DNA of 64,000 nt from Pseudomonas iranensis (GCF_014268585.2 NZ_CP077092.1:2294001-2358000), one strand, 5' to 3'. Numbered from the stretch's first letter, positions 49,602 through 57,712 are shown. Translations and numbers: made by a program. The notes: generated by a model from the sequence alone, not told the origin.

Positions 49602-50837
49602 ATGAAGCATTTACTGACCCGCCTGACTTTTGCGGTCGGACTGGCTGTGCCGCTTTTGGCGGTCCAGGCTGATGATCAGGTCAAGCGCGGCGAATACCTC
49701 GCCCGCGCCGCCGACTGCATGGCTTGTCACACCGCACCCGGTGGCGCGCCCTATGCCGGCGGCCTGCCGATCGTCTCGCCATTCGGCACGATCTACGGCA
49801 CCAACATCACCCCGAGCAAAGAGCACGGCATCGGTCTGTACAGCGATGACGAGTTCTTCGCTGCGCTGACCGAAGGCAAGCGGCGCGACGGTGCGAATTT
49901 GTATCCAGCGATGCCGTACACCTCTTATCACCTGATGCCGCGCGCCGATTCCGATGCGATTCACGCGTATCTGAAAACCATCGAGCCGATCGAACGCGCC
50001 GCGCCGGTGACCAGTCTGAGCTTTCCGTTCAATGTGCGTCTGGGCCTGACGGGCTGGAACATGCTCTACGGCAAAGACGTCAAGCTGGAACCGGTCGAGG
50101 GCAAAAGTGAAGCGTGGAAGCGCGGCCAGTATATGGTCGACGTTCTCGGTCACTGCGGCGAATGCCATACGCCACGCGGCCTGCCCGGCGCGATGCAAAT
50201 GGACAAGCGCATGACCGGCGGCATCCTCAATGGTTATCTGGCACCGAGCCTGCTGGCCACCGACCTGGCCGCGCGCGGCTGGAATCAGCAGGATCTGAGC
50301 ACGTTTCTCAAGCATGGCATGAGCGCGCAAGGAACGATGTTCAACGAAATGTTCCCGGTGTTTCACAACAGCACTCAAGGTCTGAGCGATGCTGACCTGG
50401 CGGCAATGGCGACATTCCTCCTTGGCGAGCAACCGCCGCCAGCCAAAGAGCTCGTCGAGGTGCCGCTCGACAAGCTCAGCGCGAGTGCTCAGCGCGGCCG
50501 TCAGGAATATCTGAACGTCTGCGCCGGTTGCCACGCGGCTGGCGGTGAGGGCAAACCGCACATCGCAGTGGCCATGCGTGGCAACACCACGTTGCGTCTG
50601 GAAGATCCGCGCAACCTGTTGCGAGTGATCGAGGATGGCATCGGCGAACAGAAGTTCTCCGGGTTCGAACACATGCAGCCGATGCCGGGGTTTGCTGAAA
50701 AGCTCAGTCCTGAGCAATTGACCGATCTGCTTAACTACCTGCGTCAGGGTTGGGGCGGGCAGGGCGCTGAACTGGCGGTGAGCGAAGTGCAGAAGCTGCA
50801 AGCCGACGCGCCGAGCGTCGAGCACAAGGCCCACTGA
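49602..50837 (+). CDS. Tri-haem cytochrome c partner of the hydroxylase
   Basis: 411 residues. A Sec signal peptide (HLLTRLTFAVGLAVPLLAVQA) is followed by three CxxCH haem sites: CMACH (39-43), CGECH (185-189) and CAGCH (307-311). This matches the three-haem dehydrogenase cytochromes of alcohol, gluconate and nicotinate dehydrogenases. It takes electrons from the 2Fe-2S subunit and hands them to the respiratory chain. It starts 2 bp after the previous stop, so one operon. Confidence 0.9.
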   Translation: MKHLLTRLTFAVGLAVPLLAVQADDQVKRGEYLARAADCMACHTAPGGAPYAGGLPIVSPFGTIYGTNITPSKEHGIGLYSDDEFFAALTEGKRRDGANLYPAMPYTSYHLMPRADSDAIHAYLKTIEPIERAAPVTSLSFPFNVRLGLTGWNMLYGKDVKLEPVEGKSEAWKRGQYMVDVLGHCGECHTPRGLPGAMQMDKRMTGGILNGYLAPSLLATDLAARGWNQQDLSTFLKHGMSAQGTMFNEMFPVFHNSTQGLSDADLAAMATFLLGEQPPPAKELVEVPLDKLSASAQRGRQEYLNVCAGCHAAGGEGKPHIAVAMRGNTTLRLEDPRNLLRVIEDGIGEQKFSGFEHMQPMPGFAEKLSPEQLTDLLNYLRQGWGGQGAELAVSEVQKLQADAPSVEHKAH

Positions 50838-50838
50838 T

Positions 50839-51810
50839 ATGCAGCATCTCGATCTGCAAGTGGTGCGTCGGGCGCTGGAATGGTCGGTGGCCGGGCAGCG
50901 AATCTGGCTGTGCACCGTGCTGGCCACCTACGGCTCGGCACCGCGCGCGCCGGGTTCGCTGCTCGCGGTGAACGAAGGCGGGCAGTGGATCGGTTCGCTG
51001 TCGGGCGGTTGCGTCGAGGAGGACTTTCTTCAGCGCGTCGCCGAAGGTGCGTTTCACGAAGCGGTCAGCGTCGTGCGTTACGGCGAAGGCGATGATCCGC
51101 GCTCGCGGGTCAGTCTGCCATGTGGCGGCATTCTTGATGTGCTGGTTGAGAAGCTTGATGCCGACTGCGCGGTGCAGGCGCACCTGCGTGAACTGGGATC
51201 GGCGCTGCTGGGTCAGCGTCGGCTGCTTCGCGAAGTCGATCTGGCCAGCGGTGCGCGCGCTCTGTTTGCTGATCGCGAGCAGGGCGCGCGGATCGAGCGT
51301 GAGATCGATCGGGTGCGCATCCGTGTCGGTGCAGCACAGCGCTTGTTGCTCGCTGGCTACTCCAGTGTGGCGCAGGCCTGTGCCGAGTTCGCGGTAGGGC
51401 TTGGCTTCGAAGTGATTCTCTGCGATCCGCGCGATGAAGTGCTTGAAGGTGTGGTGCTCAATGGCGTGGAAATCCGTCGGCAGTTGCCTTCGGTGTTCAT
51501 TGCCGACGGAGGCTGCCATCGCGACACGGCAGTGGTGGCGCTGACCCATGATCCGCGCATCGACGATTTGGCGATGATGGAAGCGGTGCGCACCGAAGCG
51601 TTTTACATCGGTGTGATGGGATCGCAGCAGACGTCGCAGAAACGCTTCGAGCGCTTACGCCGCATTGGTGGCTTGAGTGAGGCAGAGCTGGCGCGGGTTC
51701 ATGCGCCGATCGGCCTCAACCTCGGCAGCAAGACACCGGCGGAAATTGCGCTGGCGGTGCTGGCGGATATCCTGCGCATTCGCACCGGGATCGCTCGGGA
51801 TCAGCTCTGA
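50839..51810 (+). CDS. XdhC/CoxI family Mo-cofactor maturation protein
   Basis: 323 residues. The N-terminal XdhC domain has LATYGSAPRAPGSLLAV and GSLSGGCVEEDFL with the conserved Cys. The C-terminal Rossmann domain has LLAGYSSVAQACAEFAVGLGFEVILCDPR and YIGVMGSQQTSQKRFERL. XdhC proteins add sulfur to the Mo-cofactor and deliver it to xanthine-dehydrogenase-type enzymes. It follows the cytochrome gene by 1 bp and is expected to stay in the cytosol, loading the large subunit before Tat export. Confidence 0.88.
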   Translation: MQHLDLQVVRRALEWSVAGQRIWLCTVLATYGSAPRAPGSLLAVNEGGQWIGSLSGGCVEEDFLQRVAEGAFHEAVSVVRYGEGDDPRSRVSLPCGGILDVLVEKLDADCAVQAHLRELGSALLGQRRLLREVDLASGARALFADREQGARIEREIDRVRIRVGAAQRLLLAGYSSVAQACAEFAVGLGFEVILCDPRDEVLEGVVLNGVEIRRQLPSVFIADGGCHRDTAVVALTHDPRIDDLAMMEAVRTEAFYIGVMGSQQTSQKRFERLRRIGGLSEAELARVHAPIGLNLGSKTPAEIALAVLADILRIRTGIARDQL

Positions 51811-51832
51811 TCCTAAGCCTTGCTGAATCTAC

Positions 51833-51862
51833 TGTGGCGAGGGGATAAATCCCCTCGCCACA
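51833..51862. repeat. Perfect 12-bp inverted repeat (GTGGCGAGGGG family)
   Basis: TGTGGCGAGGGG-ataaat-CCCCTCGCCACA forms a strong hairpin between two convergent genes. There is no T-run on either strand, so it looks like another Pseudomonas extragenic palindrome that may also block read-through. Confidence 0.8.
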
Positions 51863-51869
51863 ATGGTGT

Positions 51870-53153
51870 TTATAGGCCGTACTTATCGCGCAGCCCGTAA
51901 TACCAGGCGCCCAGCGCGGCAAACGGTGTGCGCAGCAATTGCCCTCCGGGGAAGGGATAGTGCGGCAGGTCGGCAAAGGCATCGAAGCGCTCGGCCTGAC
52001 CACGCAACGCTTCGGCGAGGATCTTGCCCGCCAGGTGCGTGTAGGTGACGCCGTGACCGCTGCAGCCCTGCGAGTAATAGATGTTGTCGCCCAGGCGCCC
52101 GACCTGCGGCAAGCGCGAAAGGGTCAGCAGGAAGTTGCCGGTCCAGGCGTAGTCGATCTTCACGTCCTTGAGTTGCGGGAAAGCCTTGAGCATCTTCGGG
52201 CGGATGATCGCTTCGATGTTCGCCGGATCGCGAGCGCCGTAAACCACGCCGCCACCGAAGATCAAGCGCTTGTCGGCGGTCAGGCGATAGTAGTCGAGCA
52301 GATAGTTGCAGTCCTCCACGCAGTAATCCTGCGGCAAAAGCGCCTTCGCCAGCTCATCGCCCAGCGGCTCGGTGGTGATCACCTGGGTACCGCACGGCAT
52401 CGATTTGGCCGCCAGTTCCGGTACCAGATTACCGAGGTAGGCGTTGCCGGCGACGATGATGAACCTGGCCCTGACCTTGCCCTGCGGCGTATGCACAACC
52501 GGATTGGCGCCGCGCTCGATGCGCACGGCAGGTGATTGCTCATAGATGGTGCCGCCGAGAGACTCGACTGCCGCGGCTTCACCGAGCGCCAGATTCAGCG
52601 GATGGATGTGGCCGCCGCTCATATCGAGCATGCCACCGACGTATTGATCGCAACCCACCACTTCACGAATGCGGCGTTGATCCATCAGTTCCAGCTGGGT
52701 GTGGCCGAAGCGTTCCCACAGGCGCTTTTGCGATTCCAGGTGACCCATTTGTTTGGCGGAAAGGGCGGCGAATACACCGCCGTCCTTCAGGTCGCACCGG
52801 ATGTTGTATCTGGCCACGCGCTCGCGAATGATCCGGCCGCCTTCAAAGGCCATTTCGCCGAGCAGTTGCGCCTGCTTGGGGCCGACCGTGCGTTCAATGA
52901 CGTCGATGTCGCGGCTATAGCTGTTGACGATCTGCCCGCCGTTGCGGCCCGAGGCGCCAAAACCGACTTTCGCCGCTTCCAGCACGGTTACGCGAAAACC
53001 GTTCTCCAACAGGAACAGGGCGGACGACAGCCCGGTATACCCGGCGCCGATCACACAGACGTCCGTCTCCACATCATCCTGCAGCACAGGGCGTGGTGGT
53101 ACGGCATTGGCCGACGCAGCGTAATAAGACTCTGGGTATTGGGTGTTCGCCAT
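51870..53153 (-). CDS. FAD-dependent amine oxidoreductase, PuuB-like
   Basis: 427 residues, DAO family. DVCVIGAGYTGLSSALFLLENGFRV is the FAD Rossmann motif with GASGRNGGQI following, and a C-terminal YYSQGCSGHGVTYTHLAGK. This pattern fits gamma-glutamylputrescine oxidase and related enzymes that oxidise polyamine-derived amines. No other puu gene is next to it, so the substrate is only a suggestion. The start of the gene faces tRNA-Val and the prophage end. Confidence 0.82.
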   Translation of the reverse strand: MANTQYPESYYAASANAVPPRPVLQDDVETDVCVIGAGYTGLSSALFLLENGFRVTVLEAAKVGFGASGRNGGQIVNSYSRDIDVIERTVGPKQAQLLGEMAFEGGRIIRERVARYNIRCDLKDGGVFAALSAKQMGHLESQKRLWERFGHTQLELMDQRRIREVVGCDQYVGGMLDMSGGHIHPLNLALGEAAAVESLGGTIYEQSPAVRIERGANPVVHTPQGKVRARFIIVAGNAYLGNLVPELAAKSMPCGTQVITTEPLGDELAKALLPQDYCVEDCNYLLDYYRLTADKRLIFGGGVVYGARDPANIEAIIRPKMLKAFPQLKDVKIDYAWTGNFLLTLSRLPQVGRLGDNIYYSQGCSGHGVTYTHLAGKILAEALRGQAERFDAFADLPHYPFPGGQLLRTPFAALGAWYYGLRDKYGL

Positions 53154-53295
53154 CCTGCCGCCTCTGTTTAATATATTTTACGAGTGCGTCGATCCTACCC
53201 GAGTTGAAAAACCTCCGCCAGCCACCGGAAACTCTTCGTCGCTGAGGCGAAATTAAATATTTTGCATATTCATAGGGTTAGGTGAAAAAAAGGTG

Positions 53296-53323
53296 TTGAC
53301 ACCCCTCCGGAATTCCGTAGAAT
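53296..53323 (+). promoter_or_regulatory. Promoter of tRNA-Val (GAC)
   Basis: TTGACA (53296-53301), a 16-bp spacer and TAGAAT (53318-53323), 13 bp before the tRNA 5' end. Confidence 0.75.
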
Positions 53324-53336
53324 GCCGCCTCACAGC

Positions 53337-53413
53337 AGGCACGTAGCTCAGTTGGTTAGAGCACCACCTTGACATGGTGGGGGTCGTTGGTTCGAGTCCA
53401 ATCGCGCCTACCA
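53337..53413 (+). tRNA. tRNA-Val (GAC), prophage attachment site
   Basis: 77 bases from AGGCACG to the encoded CCA; anticodon GAC in TTGACAT closed by CCACC/GGTGG. The acceptor stem pairs AGGCACG with CGCGCCT, leaving an A5-C68 mismatch. The integrase gene begins 110 bp beyond its 3' end, so the 3' half of this tRNA is the likely attL core. Confidence 0.93.
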
Positions 53414-53442
53414 AACAAAATCCGCTCTGCTGGGCGGTCTAG

Positions 53443-53474
53443 AAGGGCTCACCGAAAGGTGAGCCCTTTTTTGT
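53443..53474 (+). terminator. Terminator of tRNA-Val (GAC)
   Basis: AAGGGCTCACC and GGTGAGCCCTT form an 11-bp stem closed by GAAA, followed by T-rich TTTTGTT. It lies on the prophage side of the tRNA, so either the phage supplies the terminator or the att core is short. Confidence 0.9.
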
Positions 53475-53483
53475 TGTCTGCGA

Positions 53484-53515
53484 TTTGCAAAACTTTTGCA
53501 AAACTTTTGCAAAAC
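53484..53515. repeat. Three tandem 11-bp repeats, candidate integrase arm sites
   Basis: TTTGCAAAAC occurs at 53484-53493, 53495-53504 and 53506-53515, exactly one helical turn (11 bp) apart, between the tRNA terminator and the integrase stop. Lambda-type integrases bind three adjacent arm sites in the P' arm, so these are good candidates. Confidence 0.6.
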
Positions 53516-53522
53516 CCCCACC

Positions 53523-54659
53523 TCAGAACGCCAGTTCGGCACTCACCTCAACATAGTCGATCGTCTTGTCGCCGTGTCCCTCCTGGTAGTGCTTCGTCAT
53601 CTTCTCGTCCGCGTGGCCCAGCAGCGCCTGGATGTATTCCTGTGGGAAGTTCTGCTGCTCGTACAGCCACGCGCCTAAAGCGCGGATCTCGTGAAAAGTG
53701 GGGCGCTCACCGGCCGGCACATGGTCATATGCGTGCGCCGCGTCCCGCGCCTTGCTGAACTCCTTGGTCAGGTAGTCCGGCGTTACCGACGTCCAGTGAT
53801 CCTTCGCGTCGATCTGTTCCCTTCGCCGGGCCTTCGGCTTGTAGTGGATCAAATAAGGCGACACCAGCGGCGATCGCAGGCACTCACCGACGACTTCGCG
53901 CAGCGCTGCACCCATGGTGATCTTCAGGTGGACCGGGTTGTCGTAGCCCTGGGTCTTGCCCGGCGACACCGTCAAGGTGTTCTTGTCCATGTCGGCCGCC
54001 GACTTCAGCCAGGTCACGATATCCTCGCGGCGCTGAAGGCTGGCCAGTGCCAGGCGGATTGCCCGCTTCAGCCAGGGCGGCGTGGTCGCCGCGCCGATGA
54101 TCGTCTGTAGTCCTTCCAGCGTGTGCCGCTGGCGCTTCTTCTCGGCTTCCTTCTTGACCAGCGTCAGCTCGGCGCAATTGCGCTCGGCCAACCCCTTGGC
54201 CACGGCGAAAGCGAAGATCTGCACCCACAGCCCGCGATGCTTTGTGTAGGCGTTGTTGCTGAACTGGTCCAGGTATTCAGCCATGGCCAGCACATCCATC
54301 TGCCCGATCAGTCGGTCGCCGAGATCCTGCCGGTACCGCTCGAGCTTGAATTTGATCTCTTCCAGTGTCCGCGCCGCATAGCCCTTGTCCACCAGCCATT
54401 CGTCATTGAACCGCTGCAGCAGGTTGCTCACCGTTGGCAACCGGTCGCCGGTCAGCAGGGTGAGCAGCGCCCCGTCATCGACGACCAGCGCCGCTACCTT
54501 GAGGTTTGCGGCGTGTGCGAGCTTGATTGCCTCCTCAAGTGGGCGGTTGATGCTGGTCATCAAGCCGGTAATGGGATTCCGGTACCGAAAATATTTACCA
54601 TTCGGGTAAAGATTTGGCGGTAGCTTCCTGTTTTTGAGCGTGCGCGGCCGGGCAGCCAT
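53523..54659 (-). CDS. int: Lambda-type tyrosine integrase
   Basis: 378 residues. The N-terminal arm-binding domain (RKLPPNLYPNGKYFRYRNP) resembles lambda Int. The catalytic domain has Arg210 in SLQRRED, His323-x-x-Arg326 (FHEIRALG), His349 (LLGHADEK) and the nucleophile Tyr358 (TKHYQEG). The spacing of these residues follows lambda Int closely. It integrates and, with the excisionase, excises the prophage at tRNA-Val. It starts inside the last codon of the xis-like gene (TGATG). Confidence 0.93.
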   Translation of the reverse strand: MAARPRTLKNRKLPPNLYPNGKYFRYRNPITGLMTSINRPLEEAIKLAHAANLKVAALVVDDGALLTLLTGDRLPTVSNLLQRFNDEWLVDKGYAARTLEEIKFKLERYRQDLGDRLIGQMDVLAMAEYLDQFSNNAYTKHRGLWVQIFAFAVAKGLAERNCAELTLVKKEAEKKRQRHTLEGLQTIIGAATTPPWLKRAIRLALASLQRREDIVTWLKSAADMDKNTLTVSPGKTQGYDNPVHLKITMGAALREVVGECLRSPLVSPYLIHYKPKARRREQIDAKDHWTSVTPDYLTKEFSKARDAAHAYDHVPAGERPTFHEIRALGAWLYEQQNFPQEYIQALLGHADEKMTKHYQEGHGDKTIDYVEVSAELAF

Positions 54660-54892
54660 CAGCCTATCTCCAACATCTTGGCCAGCAGGGGATCATCTGA
54701 CCCCATCACGGCCGCCTGCACATCCACGAAATACATCCCGCCTTTTACTTCTCCTACCACTTCGCCTTCCTCAATCCATTTTTTCAACTGCTGCAAACTC
54801 GGCTTGCCGCCGACGTAGCGGAGCTTTCTGTATTCGCCTGCCTCCATAAGGCGCGGCAACTTGACCGTGATCTGGGCCAGAATTTTTGCCAT
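54659..54892 (-). CDS. xis: Excisionase-like DNA-binding protein
   Basis: 77 residues. The segment LRYVGGKPSLQQLKKWIEEGEVVGEVKGGMYFVDV has the winged-helix layout of lambda Xis and related MerR-like recombination directionality factors: a short helix, a recognition helix with Trp, then a wing. It overlaps int by one base, the normal xis-int arrangement. Called on position, size and fold pattern; sequence similarity to known Xis is weak. Confidence 0.7.
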   Translation of the reverse strand: MAKILAQITVKLPRLMEAGEYRKLRYVGGKPSLQQLKKWIEEGEVVGEVKGGMYFVDVQAAVMGSDDPLLAKMLEIG

Positions 54893-54935
54893 TGTGATGC
54901 TCCATGCCGCGCGTGGCGGCAGAAGGTGGTGTGGG

Positions 54936-55127
54936 CTACAGGTTCACTACCTGACTGTTCGGATCGAAAGGTTTGCCGTCGGGATCTACCACCAGGCGCG
55001 GCACGTTCTTTTGAAGAAACTCATCGAAACACTGAGGGCAATAACTGGCCTGAGTGGTCTGAAGCTGAGCGTGCCCGGTGTAGCCGCACTTCGGACACTT
55101 GAGTGCTGTGGGGATGATGAAAGCCAT
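54936..55127 (-). CDS. Small zinc-ribbon phage protein
   Basis: 63 residues with two Cys pairs (CPKCGYTG and YCPQCFDE) that would bind one zinc. The start at 55127 has GAGGA upstream. Function unknown; such ribbons are common in early regions of Pseudomonas phages. Confidence 0.65.
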   Translation of the reverse strand: MAFIIPTALKCPKCGYTGHAQLQTTQASYCPQCFDEFLQKNVPRLVVDPDGKPFDPNSQVVNL

Positions 55128-55178
55128 GAGGAATCCTCGCCCGCCGGACACCGGCAGGCTGTTGAGTTGGGGGAGGGG

Positions 55179-56507
55179 TTAGGCGGTGCCGAATAGATCG
55201 AGCTGATCAGATTCCGCTTGCAGCTCTTGCTGTCGGGTGACTTCGTGATCGATACGCGCCCGGGCGATCGCCGCGTACTGCTCGTCGATCTCGCACCCAA
55301 TGAACTGGAAACCTTCGCGCACGGCGGCCTTGCCTGTGCTTCCGCTGCCCATGAATGGACCGAGCGCAACGCCGCCGGCCGGTGTCACCAGGCGCAGCAG
55401 GTAGGCCATCAGGTCAGTCGGCTTCACCGTGGGATGGCTGTTGCCGTTGCGAGTACTCCACTCAGCGGTTTCGCAGTCGCGCATGGTTGCATCCTTGGCG
55501 ACAGCGGGAGCGTTCGAGCTGAGCAAACCTTCGTTTCTATCTTTGCGACTGGTCTTGGCGCAGTAGAAAAACCGCGCGGCGCTGCCGATATCGGCGTGGA
55601 ATGCACCAGGTGCCCGGGCTCGCATACCGCTGTACTTCACGGATCCGCTGAATCCGTTGGCTGTCGGTTCGTTGCCAGGCACGGGCGCCGCTGCGCCAGC
55701 TTGAGCAGGGAACAGCGCGACCACCTCCGCGCTGCCGTCATGGATCAGGTTGGCAGGCCACCGCCCAGATGCCGCTGATCCACCACCAGCGCGAAGACTG
55801 GTTACACCCTGAGCATCAGCTGGTCGAGTACCCGCGGCCATGCGATCACCAGAGCAGTTACGCGCGTAATCTGCGTCGACCACGCCGACACGGCAGGCCT
55901 CAATGTTCAGCGCCCCTGTGCCATGGTTGAGGACGTTCGCCGCGACTGTGCCGGTGAAAGGTTTCCGCGCCACGGTAATTGGCTCCATTGCTGGTTTCAG
56001 CGCAGTGCCCCAGCCTTCCCATTGGGCGGCCTCGTCGGTGGCTGGCGCGGTGATAGCGGATGTATCAATGCGACTGGAAGGGTTGTTTGCGTAGTTTCCG
56101 CCGCGCATGTCCGCAACCGGTGTTGCGGCTCTGCCGCTCTTCCGGCCAACAGTTTCACGCTCAGCACCGGCAGCCTTGTCGATCGCCTTGCTCACATCCA
56201 TTGACTTAGGAAATCCAGATCCATAGACCCATGCAATCATGTCGCGGATCTCGAAACCGGCGTCTTCAACGCGCACCGCCATGCGGTGCTGAGTGCGAGT
56301 CCCGGCGAATGCCAGCAAGTGCCCGCCGGGCTTGAGTACGCGCAAACACTCTACCCAAACCTCGGTTGCTGGAACGTCGTAGTCCCATTTCTTTCCCATG
56401 AAGGAAAGGCCGTACGGCGGGTCAGTGACGATGCTGTCGACGCTGCTGTCCGGCATTCGCCGGAGGAGCTCCAAGCAATCGCCGACCATGATGGTGTAGG
56501 CGCTCAT
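55179..56507 (-). CDS. Phage DNA N6-adenine/N4-cytosine methyltransferase (beta class)
   Basis: 442 residues. The catalytic motif DPPY (29-32, SIVTDPPYGLSFMG) comes before the SAM-binding motif PFMGSGSTG (384-392), the order of beta-class methyltransferases. HPTVKPTDLMAYLLRLV is the motif that precedes the SAM site. The long middle part (about 130-340) would hold the target-recognition region. No nuclease gene is adjacent, so it is an orphan, perhaps protecting the phage from host restriction. It starts in an ATGA overlap with the 26-codon gene upstream. Confidence 0.87.
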   Translation of the reverse strand: MSAYTIMVGDCLELLRRMPDSSVDSIVTDPPYGLSFMGKKWDYDVPATEVWVECLRVLKPGGHLLAFAGTRTQHRMAVRVEDAGFEIRDMIAWVYGSGFPKSMDVSKAIDKAAGAERETVGRKSGRAATPVADMRGGNYANNPSSRIDTSAITAPATDEAAQWEGWGTALKPAMEPITVARKPFTGTVAANVLNHGTGALNIEACRVGVVDADYARNCSGDRMAAGTRPADAQGVTSLRAGGGSAASGRWPANLIHDGSAEVVALFPAQAGAAAPVPGNEPTANGFSGSVKYSGMRARAPGAFHADIGSAARFFYCAKTSRKDRNEGLLSSNAPAVAKDATMRDCETAEWSTRNGNSHPTVKPTDLMAYLLRLVTPAGGVALGPFMGSGSTGKAAVREGFQFIGCEIDEQYAAIARARIDHEVTRQQELQAESDQLDLFGTA

Positions 56508-56584
56508 CCGATCACCGCCTTTATGGTCAGCACCAATGGAAGCCAGAAGAAGAGGGTGCAGCCGAGTAAGCACTTGGTGATCAT
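56504..56584 (-). CDS. 26-residue hydrophobic peptide
   Basis: MITKCLLGCTLFFWLPLVLT plus six further residues: almost the whole peptide is one possible membrane helix. Its start codon overlaps the stop of the upstream ASCH-like gene (ATGA), and its stop overlaps the start of the methyltransferase (ATGA), so the spacing is exactly that of a translated operon member. Too short for standard gene calling. Function unknown; membrane anchoring or a coupling role is possible. Confidence 0.55.
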   Translation of the reverse strand: MITKCLLGCTLFFWLPLVLTIKAVIG

Positions 56585-57282
56585 GGCGTCACCCGTTTGA
56601 ACTCGACGACCCAGACCCACGGGTTGGCGTTCCACGAATCGGCGCCGTTCACCGACACCCACAACTCGCGCCAGGCGTCGAACGGGTCAGTCCAGCTTCC
56701 CGGCCCCGGCTCGCTTTTGAATGGGTGAAATGCGTACTCGCCGTCGCCTTGGTGAATTCTGTTGATGCCCTCGGCAACGTAACGGCTTTCGAAGGCGGTC
56801 TCGCCTTCGCCGTCCTGCAACCGCTCGACGCGCACGTCGGTGATCTCCAGCAGGATGCGACTGGCCCACCGAGGCATGTGGATGCTCGGCCGCGATCGTC
56901 TCGGGTAGTCCCAGTGAGCCACTGATCCGTTGTATTCAGGGTCTTCGCTGCCGGCGTACAACACGGGCGCCCGGTCAGCGGCATATCGCGAAAGAGCCAC
57001 CGTGTCGCCGCGGTCCTGGTCCGCTTCCGTCGTCTCGCGCACCCACAGCCGTTCGCCGGGCTTGCCGAAGGGACAGTCTTCGATTATTTGCTGCTTGGCG
57101 TTTGGGTAAAGCCAGTGGCCGCCGCGTTTGTTTTTGAAGGTCAGCATTGGGCCGATCATGTCGACCATGCGCACTTCAGGCTGAGGCTTTACCGGTCGCC
57201 GCGTGACCGTCTTCCGGCCATCCAGAATGGCGCGCACCATCGGCGCCGAGAACAGGATTGGCCGTTCCTTGATAGCAGTCAT
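56581..57282 (-). CDS. ASCH-like phage protein
   Basis: 233 residues. The pattern RPILFSAPMVRAILDGRKTVTRRPVKPQP, CPFGKPGERLWVRET and SRILLEITDVRVERLQD is that of phage proteins with an ASCH/PUA-like fold, which bind RNA or modified nucleotides in other settings. A role in this phage is not known. It overlaps the genes on both sides by 4 bp (ATGA). Starts upstream of 57282 overlap the preceding gene too far. Confidence 0.7.
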   Translation of the reverse strand: MTAIKERPILFSAPMVRAILDGRKTVTRRPVKPQPEVRMVDMIGPMLTFKNKRGGHWLYPNAKQQIIEDCPFGKPGERLWVRETTEADQDRGDTVALSRYAADRAPVLYAGSEDPEYNGSVAHWDYPRRSRPSIHMPRWASRILLEITDVRVERLQDGEGETAFESRYVAEGINRIHQGDGEYAFHPFKSEPGPGSWTDPFDAWRELWVSVNGADSWNANPWVWVVEFKRVTP

Positions 57283-57602
57283 GGCGTCACCTCGCGGCGT
57301 GCCCACCAGCAGACTGGGCCATCGTCGGTATCGTGGATTGAAAGGCAGAACCACCCTTCGCCTTCCGGTTTATCCGGATCCCAGTAGCTGCAATCCGGAT
57401 CATGGGAGTCGAAGTAGCGCTCCGATATCTCGTCCGGCGCATCCTCAATACTTGTCATCTTCACGACCAGGTGCTGCTCGGCGAGCCACTTCTTGCACTT
57501 CTCACCATCACCTTCATCGAATGGCGGCAGTTCCGGGTGCCAGAACATGCCGTTTTCATCGCGCACAACCGGTACCGGCTGAATCAGTTTTATCTTTTCC
57601 AT
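57279..57602 (-). CDS. Hypothetical phage protein, first gene of the leftward operon
   Basis: 107 residues, acidic, no recognised family (LIQPVPVVRDENGMFWHPELPPF, DSHDPDCSYWDPDKPEGEGWF). ATG 57602 has AAGGA at a slightly long spacing, and the upstream frame runs into the intergenic promoter region, so I chose this start. It heads the ATGA-linked chain of four genes ending with the methyltransferase at 55179. Confidence 0.65.
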   Translation of the reverse strand: MEKIKLIQPVPVVRDENGMFWHPELPPFDEGDGEKCKKWLAEQHLVVKMTSIEDAPDEISERYFDSHDPDCSYWDPDKPEGEGWFCLSIHDTDDGPVCWWARREVTP

Positions 57603-57618
57603 GGTCGAGCTCGTCCTT

Positions 57619-57632
57619 GCCGCTATAGCGGC
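57619..57632. promoter_or_regulatory. 14-bp perfect palindrome in the phage control region
   Basis: GCCGCTATAGCGGC lies 17 bp upstream of the leftward operon start at 57602, in the gap between it and the rightward gene at 57790. It is a candidate operator for a phage repressor, or an RNA hairpin in the leader. Confidence 0.45.
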
Positions 57633-57684
57633 TGACTTTGAAGGGGGAGGGAGTGGCATTGGCACTTGAGTGAATGCCGATAAG

Positions 57685-57712
57685 TTGTACAAAATCCGTG
57701 CTTGTGTATAGG
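57685..57712 (+). promoter_or_regulatory. Candidate rightward promoter
   Basis: TTGTAC (57685-57690), a 16-bp spacer and TATAGG (57707-57712), about 78 bp before the gene at 57790. Matches are partial. Confidence 0.4.

Noticed and set aside
51833..51862. Perfect hairpin after the XdhC gene as a rho-independent terminator
   Set aside because: No T-run on either side; it matches a repeated extragenic palindrome type better.
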